Below, piece by piece: positions 16,104 through 23,832 of a stretch of DNA of 64,000 bases; position 1 is the stretch's first letter, and every line of letters starts with the position of its first letter. The translations under genes were made by a program, and so were the position numbers. The stretch comes from JACKFE01 sp050248735 (GTDB lineage: Bacteria; Nitrospirota; Nitrospiria; Nitrospirales; UBA8639), in the NCBI GenBank assembly GCA_050248735.1, contig JBFWRU010000001.1:558001-622000 (forward strand), written 5' to 3'. A model generated the notes under the pieces. The model saw nothing but the letters and a program-made list of their open reading frames with translations. It was not told where the DNA came from and searched no databases.

Positions 16104-16605
16104 TATCTCGTAATGGAGGGAGTCCTAAGTTGTTCCTGAATTCGTTCACTTGGGATTCAATAAATGCCTGTTTTTTTAGATAGTCTTCACTCTTCAAAAA
16201 TTCGTCCAGATTACTCTTTTGCCTCATTAACTCGTTGTCATGAACCCCCCTCATGACTGCACCCCACCCAGATCCAACTAATAAGGTAAAAGAAAAAACA
16301 AATATTGCCCAACAAATCATTGAGCGGCTTTCCACATTTTTGCCAATAAGGAAAACAACTAACCCACCCATTAAAGAAAGCACAGCAGGCACTACTGCGC
16401 CGATTGCTGGAGTTCGGCTAAATCCCGTGAGATATCCCGTCACAATTCCCAGCATTGCAAAGGCCAATAATACTAGAAAGAGGTCTTTACGTTGGGGTGT
16501 ATTTTTCTCGCCTAGAAATGTCAGACCAATAGAAAGAAATAACGCGATCAGGAGCATCGGCCAGAATGATTTCCAAGCCTCTTCGTGGACTAAATAAGGG
16601 GGCAT
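16072..16605 (-). CDS. Hypothetical four-helix membrane protein
   Basis: 177 residues. Four hydrophobic segments can be seen (about residues 14-32, 42-62, 68-88 and 98-116), the first preceded by a short acidic N-terminus. A charged, helix-forming cytoplasmic-type tail follows (NLDEFLKSEDYLKKQAFIES) and ends with NEDPKKK. It begins ten bases after the stop of the secreted small protein gene and its 3' end overlaps the phage remnant by 32 bases. I do not recognise a family. Confidence 0.6.
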   Translation of the reverse strand: MPPYLVHEEAWKSFWPMLLIALFLSIGLTFLGEKNTPQRKDLFLVLLAFAMLGIVTGYLTGFSRTPAIGAVVPAVLSLMGGLVVFLIGKNVESRSMICWAIFVFSFTLLVGSGWGAVMRGVHDNELMRQKSNLDEFLKSEDYLKKQAFIESQVNEFRNNLGLPPLRDIGPNEDPKKK

Positions 16606-16615
16606 GAATTTCTAC

Positions 16616-16933
16616 CTACCTAGAGGGAACCGACTGTATTTCCCCAATCTGGTTTATTGCCTTTTTACTATTGAATTTGCCGGTTATTCCTTGATCAGAT
16701 TCTTTGAGGGAGGGAACAGTGTTGGGATCTTTGACGGTGCCGGGGAAGGGCGTAACTCTCGTAAATTGTATGCTCATTTGGTCAGTTATACATTTTTTCA
16801 GGACAGCCAATTCGTCCACTTTCAAAGAGTCCTTATCTTGCGAAAATTGTGAAGCCAAAAGAGAGCACTGATCTGCAAGTGCGAAAGTAACAGGAAAAAA
16901 TAGCAATGCCATAAATGCAAATATTTTAGACAT
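16616..16933 (-). CDS. Hypothetical small secreted protein
   Basis: 105 residues. The first 20 residues (MSKIFAFMALLFFPVTFALA) are a clear signal peptide with an ALA-type cleavage site. The mature part has two cysteines (DQCSLLASQF and LKKCITDQM) that could form one disulfide. A strong AAGGAGGAG ribosome site precedes the start. It is the first gene of a two-gene minus-strand unit with the four-helix membrane protein. No family is recognised. Confidence 0.6.
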   Translation of the reverse strand: MSKIFAFMALLFFPVTFALADQCSLLASQFSQDKDSLKVDELAVLKKCITDQMSIQFTRVTPFPGTVKDPNTVPSLKESDQGITGKFNSKKAINQIGEIQSVPSR

Positions 16934-17884
16934 TTTCTTCTCCTCCTTAATTTATAATTTCCGAATCAGGGTTCAGTGGTTTTTAAAAAAATCTGGGTGT
17001 ACTGAAGGAATTCTTGCAAAAGGTTTGAATAAAATCCAGAGGTCCAGAAATAGAACCATAGGAAAGTAGATATTTAGTGTCGATATAGAAAGAGAGGATG
17101 CTTGGAGATAGGAGCTTGTGAAAATTAGTGACCTGATACCAGGGTTGGATAATTTTCGATTCTTGCATGGCTGCAAAAAAAAGGTTCAACATCAGAAAGA
17201 GCCTGGCTCAATTTTTAAGTCCTCAAAGTTCGATAGTCGTTCACTCATTCACTCCGTCTCCCAGTTCATACTTCAAAATTTTAAAGGTTATAGGCAGTAT
17301 CCAAGTGGATACATCTATTATCCAAAGAGATACACATTGTCGATTATTGAACTGCCTGCAACAACCCTAGATGGTTCTGTTGGCCGTGTAATCTTTTGAT
17401 CTCGCAACAGTTCAGTCTGTACTGGTCTCGCTGGAACTTTTCTTGCCTATCAGTCAAGCATGGCCGCTTTCACTTCAAAATATTTTTCTCTTAAGAGGCG
17501 CCTCATGCAGATTCCCCTTGGGGAAATTCACTCAGACGGGTATTACCACACTGCGATTTGAAAGTATTGATAACCTGGAGACCCATTTTTCGACGAATGG
17601 AAGGACATTTCACCAGCACAGGGATTTTGCGCTTGCTGCCCGGGATCCCCTGTTAGCCCGGATGGAGTTTGGGGAGACTCGGTTTCAGGATGGAAAGATT
17701 ACGGTGGACGAATTTCGGTATTGGACTCCAAGAAATCTTTAAAGTCCAACTTTTGAGTGAAAAGAAGGGGGGTACACAGTCTCTGGCGGGCGATGGGGAG
17801 TTCTTCGATGAACCGAGAGATCAGTATTCATAACAGAGAGACCAACCCTGAGTGAAGAGACCAGGGTCACGAAAGGAGGGCGTC
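16934..17884. other. Long weakly coding stretch between divergent genes
   Basis: This 950-base region separates the minus-strand secreted-protein gene from the subtilase. The first 450 bases are AT-rich and contain only short overlapping frames without recognisable protein. A near-repeat TATCCAAGTGGATAC / TATCCAAAGAGATAC lies at about 17298-17332. The second part contains the reading frame listed separately at 17443-17742. An AAAGGAGG ribosome site for the subtilase ends the region. Confidence 0.5.
17443..17742 (+). CDS. Possible small protein or gene fragment upstream of the subtilase
   Basis: Up to 99 residues. The part from about residue 33 on looks protein-like and has core-like codon use: RFESIDNLETHFSTNGRTFH, then DFALAARDPLLARMEFGE and a tail DGKITVDEFRYWTP. 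The N-terminal 30 residues look random, so the real product may be shorter or this may be the end of a lost gene. No family recognised. It precedes the subtilase by about 140 bases. Confidence 0.35.
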   Translation: MPISQAWPLSLQNIFLLRGASCRFPLGKFTQTGITTLRFESIDNLETHFSTNGRTFHQHRDFALAARDPLLARMEFGETRFQDGKITVDEFRYWTPRNL

Positions 17885-20008
17885 ATGTCTGAGAGAACCT
17901 ATTATTGGCAGGGAGGCAGGAAAATAGAAATCGAGCAGGCGGGGAATTTGACCACACTCCAGGCCGACAGCGTGGAGGAAGCCCAACGAGCGGCAGAGCG
18001 TGCGGCCGTGAGGATTCGACAACCGGCCTTAGTGGCCCCCGGGATGGTCAAAATGGAACTGGCGGATGATCGCGATGAGGCGATGGCGCGGTTACGATCC
18101 GACCATATCGTCCATCATATTTACCATACGAAAGACCATCCCGAAGATGAGGTGGTCATTACCGATACCTTTTTTGTGAAATTTAAGACGGGGACCTCTC
18201 GACAAGAGATGGATCAGTATTTTCAGAGTGCGAAAGTGGAGGTCGTCGATGTGTATGATGATCTGCGATTCCTAGTCCGTGTGACCGACGCCACGGGGCA
18301 CAACCCTATCAAGGCCGCTAATCTGGCGGCCACCCGTCCGAATATCGATTACGCCGAACCCAACCTGATTCGCCGCTTGTCCAAATTCGATTTTATTCCC
18401 GCTGATCCACTGTTTTCCAACCAATGGCACCTTCATGCTCCCATGAATGGTATCGACCTTGTGGCAGGGGCGGATATTCATGCCCCGAGGGCGTGGGAAA
18501 TGACCCGCGGCAGTCGCGATATTGTCATTGCCGTTGCGGACGATGGTTTTGACCTCACCCATCCTGATTTTCAGGGGGCGGGGAAGGTCGTGGGAAGGCT
18601 CAATGTTTTGGCACACCCGAATAACATTGATTTATCCTTCAATGAGGAGGTGCAACCCCAACCCGGCGATTACCACGGTACGCCCTGTGCCGGAGTGGCC
18701 GTCGCCGAACATAATGGCGTGGGCACGATTGGCGTCGCTCCCGGTTGTGCGCTCTATGCCGTGCGGTTTCCTCTGACGTTGAGCGATGCGCAAATGGCGA
18801 AAATGTTTGAACGGATTTCTCCGCATGCCCATGTCATTTCCTGCTCGTGGGGATATGGGCCAGCGAACGCGCCGATGTCTACCACGTTGCGGGACATCAT
18901 CTCCCAACTGGCCGAATCGGGAGGACGCCGGGGCCAAGGCTTGGTGTTTTGCGTGGCAGCGGGTAACAATAATTGTCCCATCAAGGATTTGGCCAATACG
19001 ACCCCCTATCAATATCTGGATAGGAACAGAAACGTGCGGGAGTATGCGGGCCCCATTGATCGCTGGATTGCCGCCCATCCCAAGGTCCTCACCGTGAGTG
19101 CTTCAACCTCTCGAAAAACTCGTGCGGCATACTCTTCCTGGGGGAAGGAGATAAACGTGTGTGCCCCCTCCAATAATTTTGACGATCTGCAACGGTTTCA
19201 TCCCCCTGGTCGAGGAATTTGGACGACGGACAACGAAGGGGCCGGACCCGGAAGTGATTTTACGCCAGGCTCGCGGTATACCGGCGACTTTGGGGGGACT
19301 TCCAGCGCCACCCCCACCGTGGCCGGTGTGTGTGGGCTTGTTCTTTCTCAAAATCCTAATTTAAGTGCGAAGCAGGTCATCGCAATCATCGAAGATACGG
19401 CGAGCCAGGATCTGATCATCGCGTCAGACACACCGGTGAATGTGGCCGGGGACTTTGATGCCGATGGCTTCAGCTTTTGGTTTGGCCATGGGAAAATTGA
19501 TGCGGCTGCGGCCGTCACCCAAGCGGGCCGGGAGTTACATGAGTTAGAGACGGTCCAGGAATCCGCTACGGATCTCCCGCTGGTGATTCCGGATACGGGG
19601 CAGATCGTGGAAAGTCAGCTTGCGTTTTCCCAACCCGGCACGATCGCCGACCTTCGCATTCATGTCCGTATTACGCATAGCTACATCGGCGATTTGATCA
19701 TTGATTTAATCACCCCGGACGGCGTGGGAATAAACCTCCGCAATCATGAGGGGGGAGGCCAACAGAATTTGGACCACACCTTCAGTATGTCCGAGACGCC
19801 GGCCTTGCAATCCTTGCTGGGAGATCCTCTGGCCGGAACATGGACCCTGCGCGTTGTGGATACCTGGCGGTGGGATGCGGGACAACTCGAAAGTTGGGCC
19901 ATGGCTGCCAAACTGGCTGATGCCCCTATTCCGGCGCAGCCGCCGACTCCAACAAGTAGGGGGAAACGACGAACCAAGAAACCAGCCTATGCTGGCACTA
20001 GAGGCTAA
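17885..20008 (+). CDS. S8 family serine peptidase (subtilase) with C-terminal P domain
   Basis: 707 residues from the ATG at 17885, which follows AAAGGAGG. A 170-residue N-terminal part ends in an inhibitor-like propeptide block (FFVKFKTGTSRQEMDQYF ... PNIDYAEPN). The catalytic residues are Asp219 (VADDGFD), His264 (DYHGTPCAGV), Asn361 (AAGNN) and Ser473 (GGTSSATP). From about residue 585 comes a kexin-type P domain (ADLRIHVRITHSYIGDLIIDL ... LAGTWTLRVVDTW). The tail is basic and proline-rich. There is no signal peptide at this start, unusual for this enzyme class. The next gene is the tyrosinase-like protein. Confidence 0.92.
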   Translation: MSERTYYWQGGRKIEIEQAGNLTTLQADSVEEAQRAAERAAVRIRQPALVAPGMVKMELADDRDEAMARLRSDHIVHHIYHTKDHPEDEVVITDTFFVKFKTGTSRQEMDQYFQSAKVEVVDVYDDLRFLVRVTDATGHNPIKAANLAATRPNIDYAEPNLIRRLSKFDFIPADPLFSNQWHLHAPMNGIDLVAGADIHAPRAWEMTRGSRDIVIAVADDGFDLTHPDFQGAGKVVGRLNVLAHPNNIDLSFNEEVQPQPGDYHGTPCAGVAVAEHNGVGTIGVAPGCALYAVRFPLTLSDAQMAKMFERISPHAHVISCSWGYGPANAPMSTTLRDIISQLAESGGRRGQGLVFCVAAGNNNCPIKDLANTTPYQYLDRNRNVREYAGPIDRWIAAHPKVLTVSASTSRKTRAAYSSWGKEINVCAPSNNFDDLQRFHPPGRGIWTTDNEGAGPGSDFTPGSRYTGDFGGTSSATPTVAGVCGLVLSQNPNLSAKQVIAIIEDTASQDLIIASDTPVNVAGDFDADGFSFWFGHGKIDAAAAVTQAGRELHELETVQESATDLPLVIPDTGQIVESQLAFSQPGTIADLRIHVRITHSYIGDLIIDLITPDGVGINLRNHEGGGQQNLDHTFSMSETPALQSLLGDPLAGTWTLRVVDTWRWDAGQLESWAMAAKLADAPIPAQPPTPTSRGKRRTKKPAYAGTRG

Positions 20009-20381
20009 TACGGAATGAGCTGACAGAATGGGTGCACAGGGATTGTTTCTGAAGGCAGTCTCATGCCCAAGGAAAGAGTCAGCCAATGAAGAAAGCCAAG
20101 AAGGAGTGACGAAAGGATCTCATATCTGGTGCGTTCTATGGTGATGGCGTCAGGAGAATTGAACAGAAACCATTTGACAGTTATTGGCCAGTCGAGGCCA
20201 AGGTGGTTTCTTTCGTTGAGGGTTGCTCTGATTTATTTCTCTCTGCGTAATCATCCCGATGAGGGTACTGGTGAGGATTGCGCAAACGGGGAGGAGCTCA
20301 ACCGAGGCCCCAACGAATGTTTCAAGCACGGAGACCATCCTGGTTCATGGAGCACCATTTTCAACACAAAGGAGAACACAA
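20009..20381. other. Gap between subtilase and tyrosinase-like genes
   Basis: 373 bases. A frame of 88 codons crosses it but has no protein-like pattern. The only clear signal is AAAGGAG at 20369-20375, the ribosome site of the next gene. Confidence 0.5.
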
Positions 20382-21260
20382 ATGGCATATGGTGATATTC
20401 CTTCCCATGTTATTAGCAAATTATCTGCTGAACGCTTTCGAATGTTTCATGCATTGTGGCATTTCGTGCGGAACGAAGCGCAATGGACCGCCTTGAGAGA
20501 CGGGGAACCGCAACAACACGGGGAGTTAGTAAGGCAAGGGTGGACGCCGCCTCGGTTTGAAGGTGCGCCGGGTGCGGGCATGGATTTTTTATTCATGCAT
20601 TCCATGATGATCGATATGGTGAATCAATGGGGCCAGGAAGGCGCTTCCCCTCCCAATACGCACAATTCCACAGAAAGTCACCACCCCTTAAAAGCGACGG
20701 TTGTCCCCTGGCTTGATATTCCGTGGGACCATCAGGATCCTGTCTGGCCCATGCCAGAAGTAGATGTGGCCAGCAATTCTGAGTGGCCCCCTATCTTTGG
20801 CAGGTCGAAGGACCAAGCCACAACCGACTTTTATCAACAACGTGTCATGCAAGAATTTGCCAATCGGGCTTGGTTGCGCAGGCAATCCCTTGATGCGTTT
20901 GGCACCCTCCTGGAACGGACTATTCATGGATGGTTTCACATGCATTGGAGTACCGAGCCTCCCAATCAGCCTAATTCCCTTGATCCCCAAAATGATTGGT
21001 TAGGTTCGCCTTTTTCGAGTCACGTCAATCGCCATTTTTGGAAATTACATGGGTGGATCGACAATCGCATTCGAGCCTGGGCGGATGCACGCGGGGAAGA
21101 GGCTGATATATCTTCGGGATGGGGCGGACCCCAGGATTTCGTGACAGGAGAACCACATAGTGCGGATCCTCAACTCTTTAATCTCTTAAAATTTCAGGAC
21201 CGCCCTATCCTGTTAATGCCATGGAAAGATTTACTGTTGGAGCAGGAAGTCCCAGCATAA
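20382..21260 (+). CDS. Divergent tyrosinase-like (type 3 copper) protein
   Basis: 292 residues from the ATG at 20382 with AAAGGAG upstream. The histidine layout is like a tyrosinase/catechol oxidase centre. H23 and H27 lie in MFHALWHFVRN, and H73 in MDFLFMHSMM, matching the FxxxH of a CuA site. H182-x3-H186 in TIHGWFHMHWS matches the CuB HxxxH. H223 in NRHFWKLHGWIDNRIRAW aligns with the DPxFxxHHxxxDRxW block, with the second His replaced by Gly. The protein lacks a signal peptide. The role is unknown; a phenol oxidase or a protein that has lost activity are both possible. Confidence 0.6.
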   Translation: MAYGDIPSHVISKLSAERFRMFHALWHFVRNEAQWTALRDGEPQQHGELVRQGWTPPRFEGAPGAGMDFLFMHSMMIDMVNQWGQEGASPPNTHNSTESHHPLKATVVPWLDIPWDHQDPVWPMPEVDVASNSEWPPIFGRSKDQATTDFYQQRVMQEFANRAWLRRQSLDAFGTLLERTIHGWFHMHWSTEPPNQPNSLDPQNDWLGSPFSSHVNRHFWKLHGWIDNRIRAWADARGEEADISSGWGGPQDFVTGEPHSADPQLFNLLKFQDRPILLMPWKDLLLEQEVPA

Positions 21261-21273
21261 GGAGGATAATTTT

Positions 21274-21312
21274 TGAGGAGCAGATTCGGCCGCTCGGCCT
21301 AACCACTCCTCA
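21274..21312 (+). terminator. Possible hairpin after the tyrosinase-like gene
   Basis: TGAGGAG (21274-21280) pairs with CTCCTCA (21306-21312), with an inner GGCC/GGCC stem between them. It is 14 bases after the stop codon. No T run follows, so it is only terminator-like. Confidence 0.35.
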
Positions 21313-21379
21313 CTAAATGGCGAACTCTTTCATTGGCAGTTGAGTGCATTCCCAATAGGGTCTTTGAGGAGGTGATTTT

Positions 21380-21712
21380 ATGAGAAGCTTTGATCGAACT
21401 ATTGAGCCCATCCAGGAATTTATTGAAAAATTACCTGATAACGAAATGCCTGAGCCTACCAAGAAAAAAGTAACCGAAAAAATCGCTGCGGAACGAAAAA
21501 AAGGAACCCCGCTAGACAATGATGTCTGGATCTATAGATTTGTCGTATGGTTTTTGGGTCTTGCTATTCTGACAAGTTTAGCTGCCACCTTTTATCTGAC
21601 TTTGGAAGTTAAACCAATGGAGAAACTGCCGGACATTTTTTTGGCATTAGGCTCGGCAGCGGTTGGTGCATTAGCAGGTTTGTTGGCTCCCAGTCCTGGG
21701 GGAGAGAAATGA
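21380..21712 (+). CDS. Hypothetical two-helix membrane protein
   Basis: 110 residues, preceded by a strong GAGGAGGTGA ribosome site. A charged N-terminal half (residues 1-48, PEPTKKKVTEKIAAERKKG) is followed by two membrane helices, about 51-72 (YRFVVWFLGLAILTSLAATFYL) and 84-104 (IFLALGSAAVGALAGLLAPS). It ends just before a strong hairpin at 21756. No family recognised. It is AT-rich, as in the rest of the island. Confidence 0.65.
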   Translation: MRSFDRTIEPIQEFIEKLPDNEMPEPTKKKVTEKIAAERKKGTPLDNDVWIYRFVVWFLGLAILTSLAATFYLTLEVKPMEKLPDIFLALGSAAVGALAGLLAPSPGGEK

Positions 21713-21755
21713 GTAGGTGTGCCAGAGCATTTTTCACCCTTAAAAATAAGAGTGA

Positions 21756-21780
21756 GAGGGGGACCTAGTAAGTCCCCCTC
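21756..21780 (+). terminator. Strong 9-bp hairpin terminator
   Basis: GAGGGGGAC (21756-21764) and GTCCCCCTC (21772-21780) form a perfect nine-pair stem with a seven-base loop, followed by AATTT. It lies 44 bases after the stop of the two-helix membrane protein gene. The short T run makes this a good but not classical intrinsic terminator. Confidence 0.6.
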
Positions 21781-21807
21781 AATTTGGCCTACAAAAGGGA
21801 GCCAGCA

Positions 21808-22035
21808 ATGGAAGAAGAAGCTTTTCGTTATATTTTTTTAAATCCTCCCAAGCGGCGTAACTCACCTAGGAGCGATCCACTTATCGAAGACCATCAAATT
21901 GTTCAAAGAGTCGGGGCCACTTCCTCTCACACTTTCAGCCAGCAAGACATCGTATTTAATATTGAAATCTCAAAATTTAACGTGACTTTAAAGGATCGAT
22001 TCAATTCACCTTTTGAAATACTCCCGCATCATTAA
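21808..22035 (+). CDS. Possible small hypothetical protein
   Basis: 75 residues from the ATG at 21808 with AAAAGGGAG upstream. The sequence (MEEEAFRYIFLNPPKRRN ... TFSQQDIVFNIEISKF) is not recognised. Its last 35 bases overlap, on the other strand, a more protein-like fragment (22001-22108), so the end is doubtful. Confidence 0.35.
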   Translation: MEEEAFRYIFLNPPKRRNSPRSDPLIEDHQIVQRVGATSSHTFSQQDIVFNIEISKFNVTLKDRFNSPFEILPHH

Positions 22036-22108
22036 GAACATATATGCCATCATTGAGACCAAAAGTGCCGTTAATGGTTGACGATGAAACAGGAACGCCA
22101 GCACCTTT
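22001..22108 (-). pseudogene. 3' end of a lost minus-strand gene, cut by an IS end
   Basis: A frame open from the IS boundary at 22108 to a TGA at 22001 encodes 35 residues with low-complexity beta character: GVPVSSSTINGTFGLNDGIY then VLNDAGVFQKVN. It looks like the end of a repetitive surface-type protein whose upstream part was removed when the IS sequences arrived. The sequence on the far side of the IS (after 23368) does not obviously continue the frame. Confidence 0.4.
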
Positions 22109-22184
22109 TGTAAGCTCCCCCGTCAAGCGGACAGTTGGTACGTAGAGTTTTCGGGCTTTGGTTTGTAAAAGGTCCCTGGGGCTG
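22109..22184 (-). mobile_element. 76-base terminal remnant of an IS3-family element
   Basis: Starts with the IS terminal bases TGTAAGCTCCCCC and encodes the last residues of a transposase OrfB (APGTFYKPKPENSTYQLSA, then stop). It is nearly identical to the matching end of the element at 28503-29700, not to the element that abuts it at 22185. It is therefore the scar of a third copy, cut off exactly where the 22185 element begins. Confidence 0.8.
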
Positions 22185-22198
22185 TGTAAGCTTCCCTG

Positions 22199-22999
22199 TC
22201 AAGCGGACAGTTCGTATGTAGAGTTTTCTGGTGTAGGTTTGTCATAACGGCAAGGGGTCACCCCCTTCAGGGCCTCATGGGGCCGTTGTTCATTGTAGAT
22301 GTTCATCCATCGGGCCGTAATTTCCCGCACCTCCGCCAAACTGCCAAACAGATAGAGATTGAGGACTTCATTGCGATAGGTGCGATTGAACCGCTCAATA
22401 AAGGCATTCTGCGTGGGACGTCCCGGTTGAATGTGGTAGATCAGCACCCGATTGGCTTTCCCCCAGTCTTGCAGAGCCTGAGCCAGAAACTCGGGGCCAT
22501 TATCCACGCGGATCATATGCGGGAGTTCACGTGCAGCCTTCAATCGCTCAAGCACCCGAATCACCCGCTCGGCTCGGAGCGAGGTATCAATCTCAATGGC
22601 TAAGGCTTCCCGATTAAAGTCATCCATGATATTGAAGGTGCGAAACCGTGCACCATGGTAGAGGGCATCGCTCATGAAGTCCGCCGACCAGCCTTCGTTG
22701 GGCCCTTCCGGCACAAAGACCGGGAGCGAGGGGCGCTTGGTGCGGCGCGACTGATTGAGTCCCAATTGTCGATATATCCGATAGATGCGCTTGTGATTCC
22801 ACGGATGGCCTTAGGCCCGTAACCGTACGTAATACTTCCACACGCCCCAGCGGGGATGCGCATCCACTAACTGATTGAGAGCCTTAATAACGGAGGCATC
22901 ACGCATCTGCCAGTCCGTGGAGCCATGATAGTACGCGGACCGGGAGAGGCCTACGGCCTGACAACTGCGGACCACGGAGAGGCCGTGAGTTTGCTGCAT
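22199..22999 (-). pseudogene. IS3-family transposase OrfB, inactivated
   Basis: The integrase-type catalytic core is recognisable: WSADFMSDAL (first Asp), VDNGPEF (second Asp) and QNAFIERFNRTYRNE (Glu). Compared with the intact copy at 28517-29332, a single TAA at 22811-22813 replaces the Leu codon in RLRALGH, the frame itself being kept, and five codons are missing after SRRTK. The stop falls before the catalytic core, so no active transposase can be made without readthrough. Confidence 0.88.
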
Positions 23000-23031
23000 G
23001 GTAGTGACCGCCGCCCGTTTGTCTGACGGCG

Positions 23032-23298
23032 TTAGAGCTTTTTTTCGAGTAAATCCTTGAGGGCCCGGTTTTCAAGGGCCAGGTCCGCATACATCTGCTT
23101 GAGTTTCCCCAGTTCGCCTTCCATCTCTTTGAGCCGTTTGAGGTCGGAGGCTTCGAGCCCGCCATACTTGGCTTTCCAATTGTAGTACGTGGCCTCGCTG
23201 ATCCCATGCTCCCGACAGAGATCTTTAATCTTGAGCCCCGCATCGGCTTGTTTCAAGATTGCGAGAATCTGCGTTTCGCTGAACCGTGTCCGTTTCAT
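23032..23298 (-). CDS. IS3-family transposase OrfA (helix-turn-helix)
   Basis: 88 residues beginning MKRTRFSETQILAILKQADAG, with the HTH block CREHGISEATYYNWKAKYGG and a leucine-rich coiled coil (LKEMEGELGKLKQMYADLAL). AGGAGG precedes the start. It ends at the slippery A run; a -1 shift would continue into orfB through KALTPSDKRAAVTT-like residues. It binds IS ends and dimerises in related elements. Confidence 0.9.
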   Translation of the reverse strand: MKRTRFSETQILAILKQADAGLKIKDLCREHGISEATYYNWKAKYGGLEASDLKRLKEMEGELGKLKQMYADLALENRALKDLLEKKL

Positions 23299-23417
23299 AA
23301 GAACCTCCTGGCGGCATTGTGCCAGAAAGCTCTACGTTTGACTTGTCCTCGTTTCGGGGAAGCTTACACACTACCTGGAGCCACAGCAGTCTATCATGAA
23401 CAACAGTCATCCATACC

Positions 23418-23460
23418 TTCTGGATCTGGCCGCCCAGGTTTGATCCCCGTTCCCCAGCCA
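23418..23460 (+). repeat. Decayed copy of the tRNA-Gln 3' half (island end, att-like)
   Basis: Aligned with 12360-12403 it begins with 12 identical bases (TTCTGGATCTGG), keeps the variable region, AGGTT, GAT and the CCCCAGCCA end, and also shares AAA after the CCA. About 37 of 44 positions agree with one gap. It lacks the 5' half, so it is not a functional tRNA. Same orientation as tRNA-Gln. This is what the distal end of an element integrated in the tRNA-Gln 3' end would leave. Confidence 0.8.
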
Positions 23461-23832
23461 AATTTAATTTTCCTTTTCACCAAATGCCAGGTTTTGGTAA
23501 CCGTAAAAGATTTATTGACTTTCTGATTGGGTATCAACGGGGAATAAGGAATTAAAGGTCAGGTGGTTTTGATTGCACTCCGATCTTCGCTTTGGTTCAT
23601 CCGGAAAAAAAAAGGACAAAAAACAGGAACCTTTTCTTCATCTATATTTCAGCACTCCACTGTTTCTCAACCATCCGGTTTGTGAACACCAGATTCCATC
23701 GTTTTAAATCCGCATAAATTCCGCATTTTCGAATCCCGATTTTGATAGAGATTTGAAAGCACTGTCTGCTGGACGGGGAAGTTTACACTCTTTGTAAATT
23801 CCTTTCCTTGAATTTCTATTAAAATAGACCAT
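23461..23832. other. Gap after the island end
   Basis: 372 AT-rich bases between the tRNA-like repeat and the end of the giant solenoid gene. It contains an A/G-rich tract (around 23604-23632) but no recognisable gene. A 120-codon minus-strand frame crossing it overlaps the giant gene and has no protein-like pattern. Confidence 0.5.

Larger units (their letters stand above)
22185..23368 (-). mobile_element. IS3-family (IS407-group-like) insertion sequence with broken orfB
   Basis: 1184 bases, with ends TGTAAGCTTCCC at 22185 and its complement AGCTTACA finishing at 23368; the inner end positions share GGACA about 20 bases in. It carries orfA and orfB on the minus strand, joined by a run of A (complement of CTTTTTTTC) suitable for -1 frameshifting. 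No matching target-site duplication is visible at the flanks. The copy is dead because of a stop codon in orfB. Confidence 0.88.

Noticed and set aside
17118..17399. ORF of 93 codons in the 17 kb gap
   Set aside because: AT-rich and random-looking, no ribosome site; overlapping frame of similar length on the same strand.
20129..20395. ORF of 88 codons between the subtilase and tyrosinase-like genes
   Set aside because: Overlaps the real start of the next gene in another frame and has no protein-like pattern.
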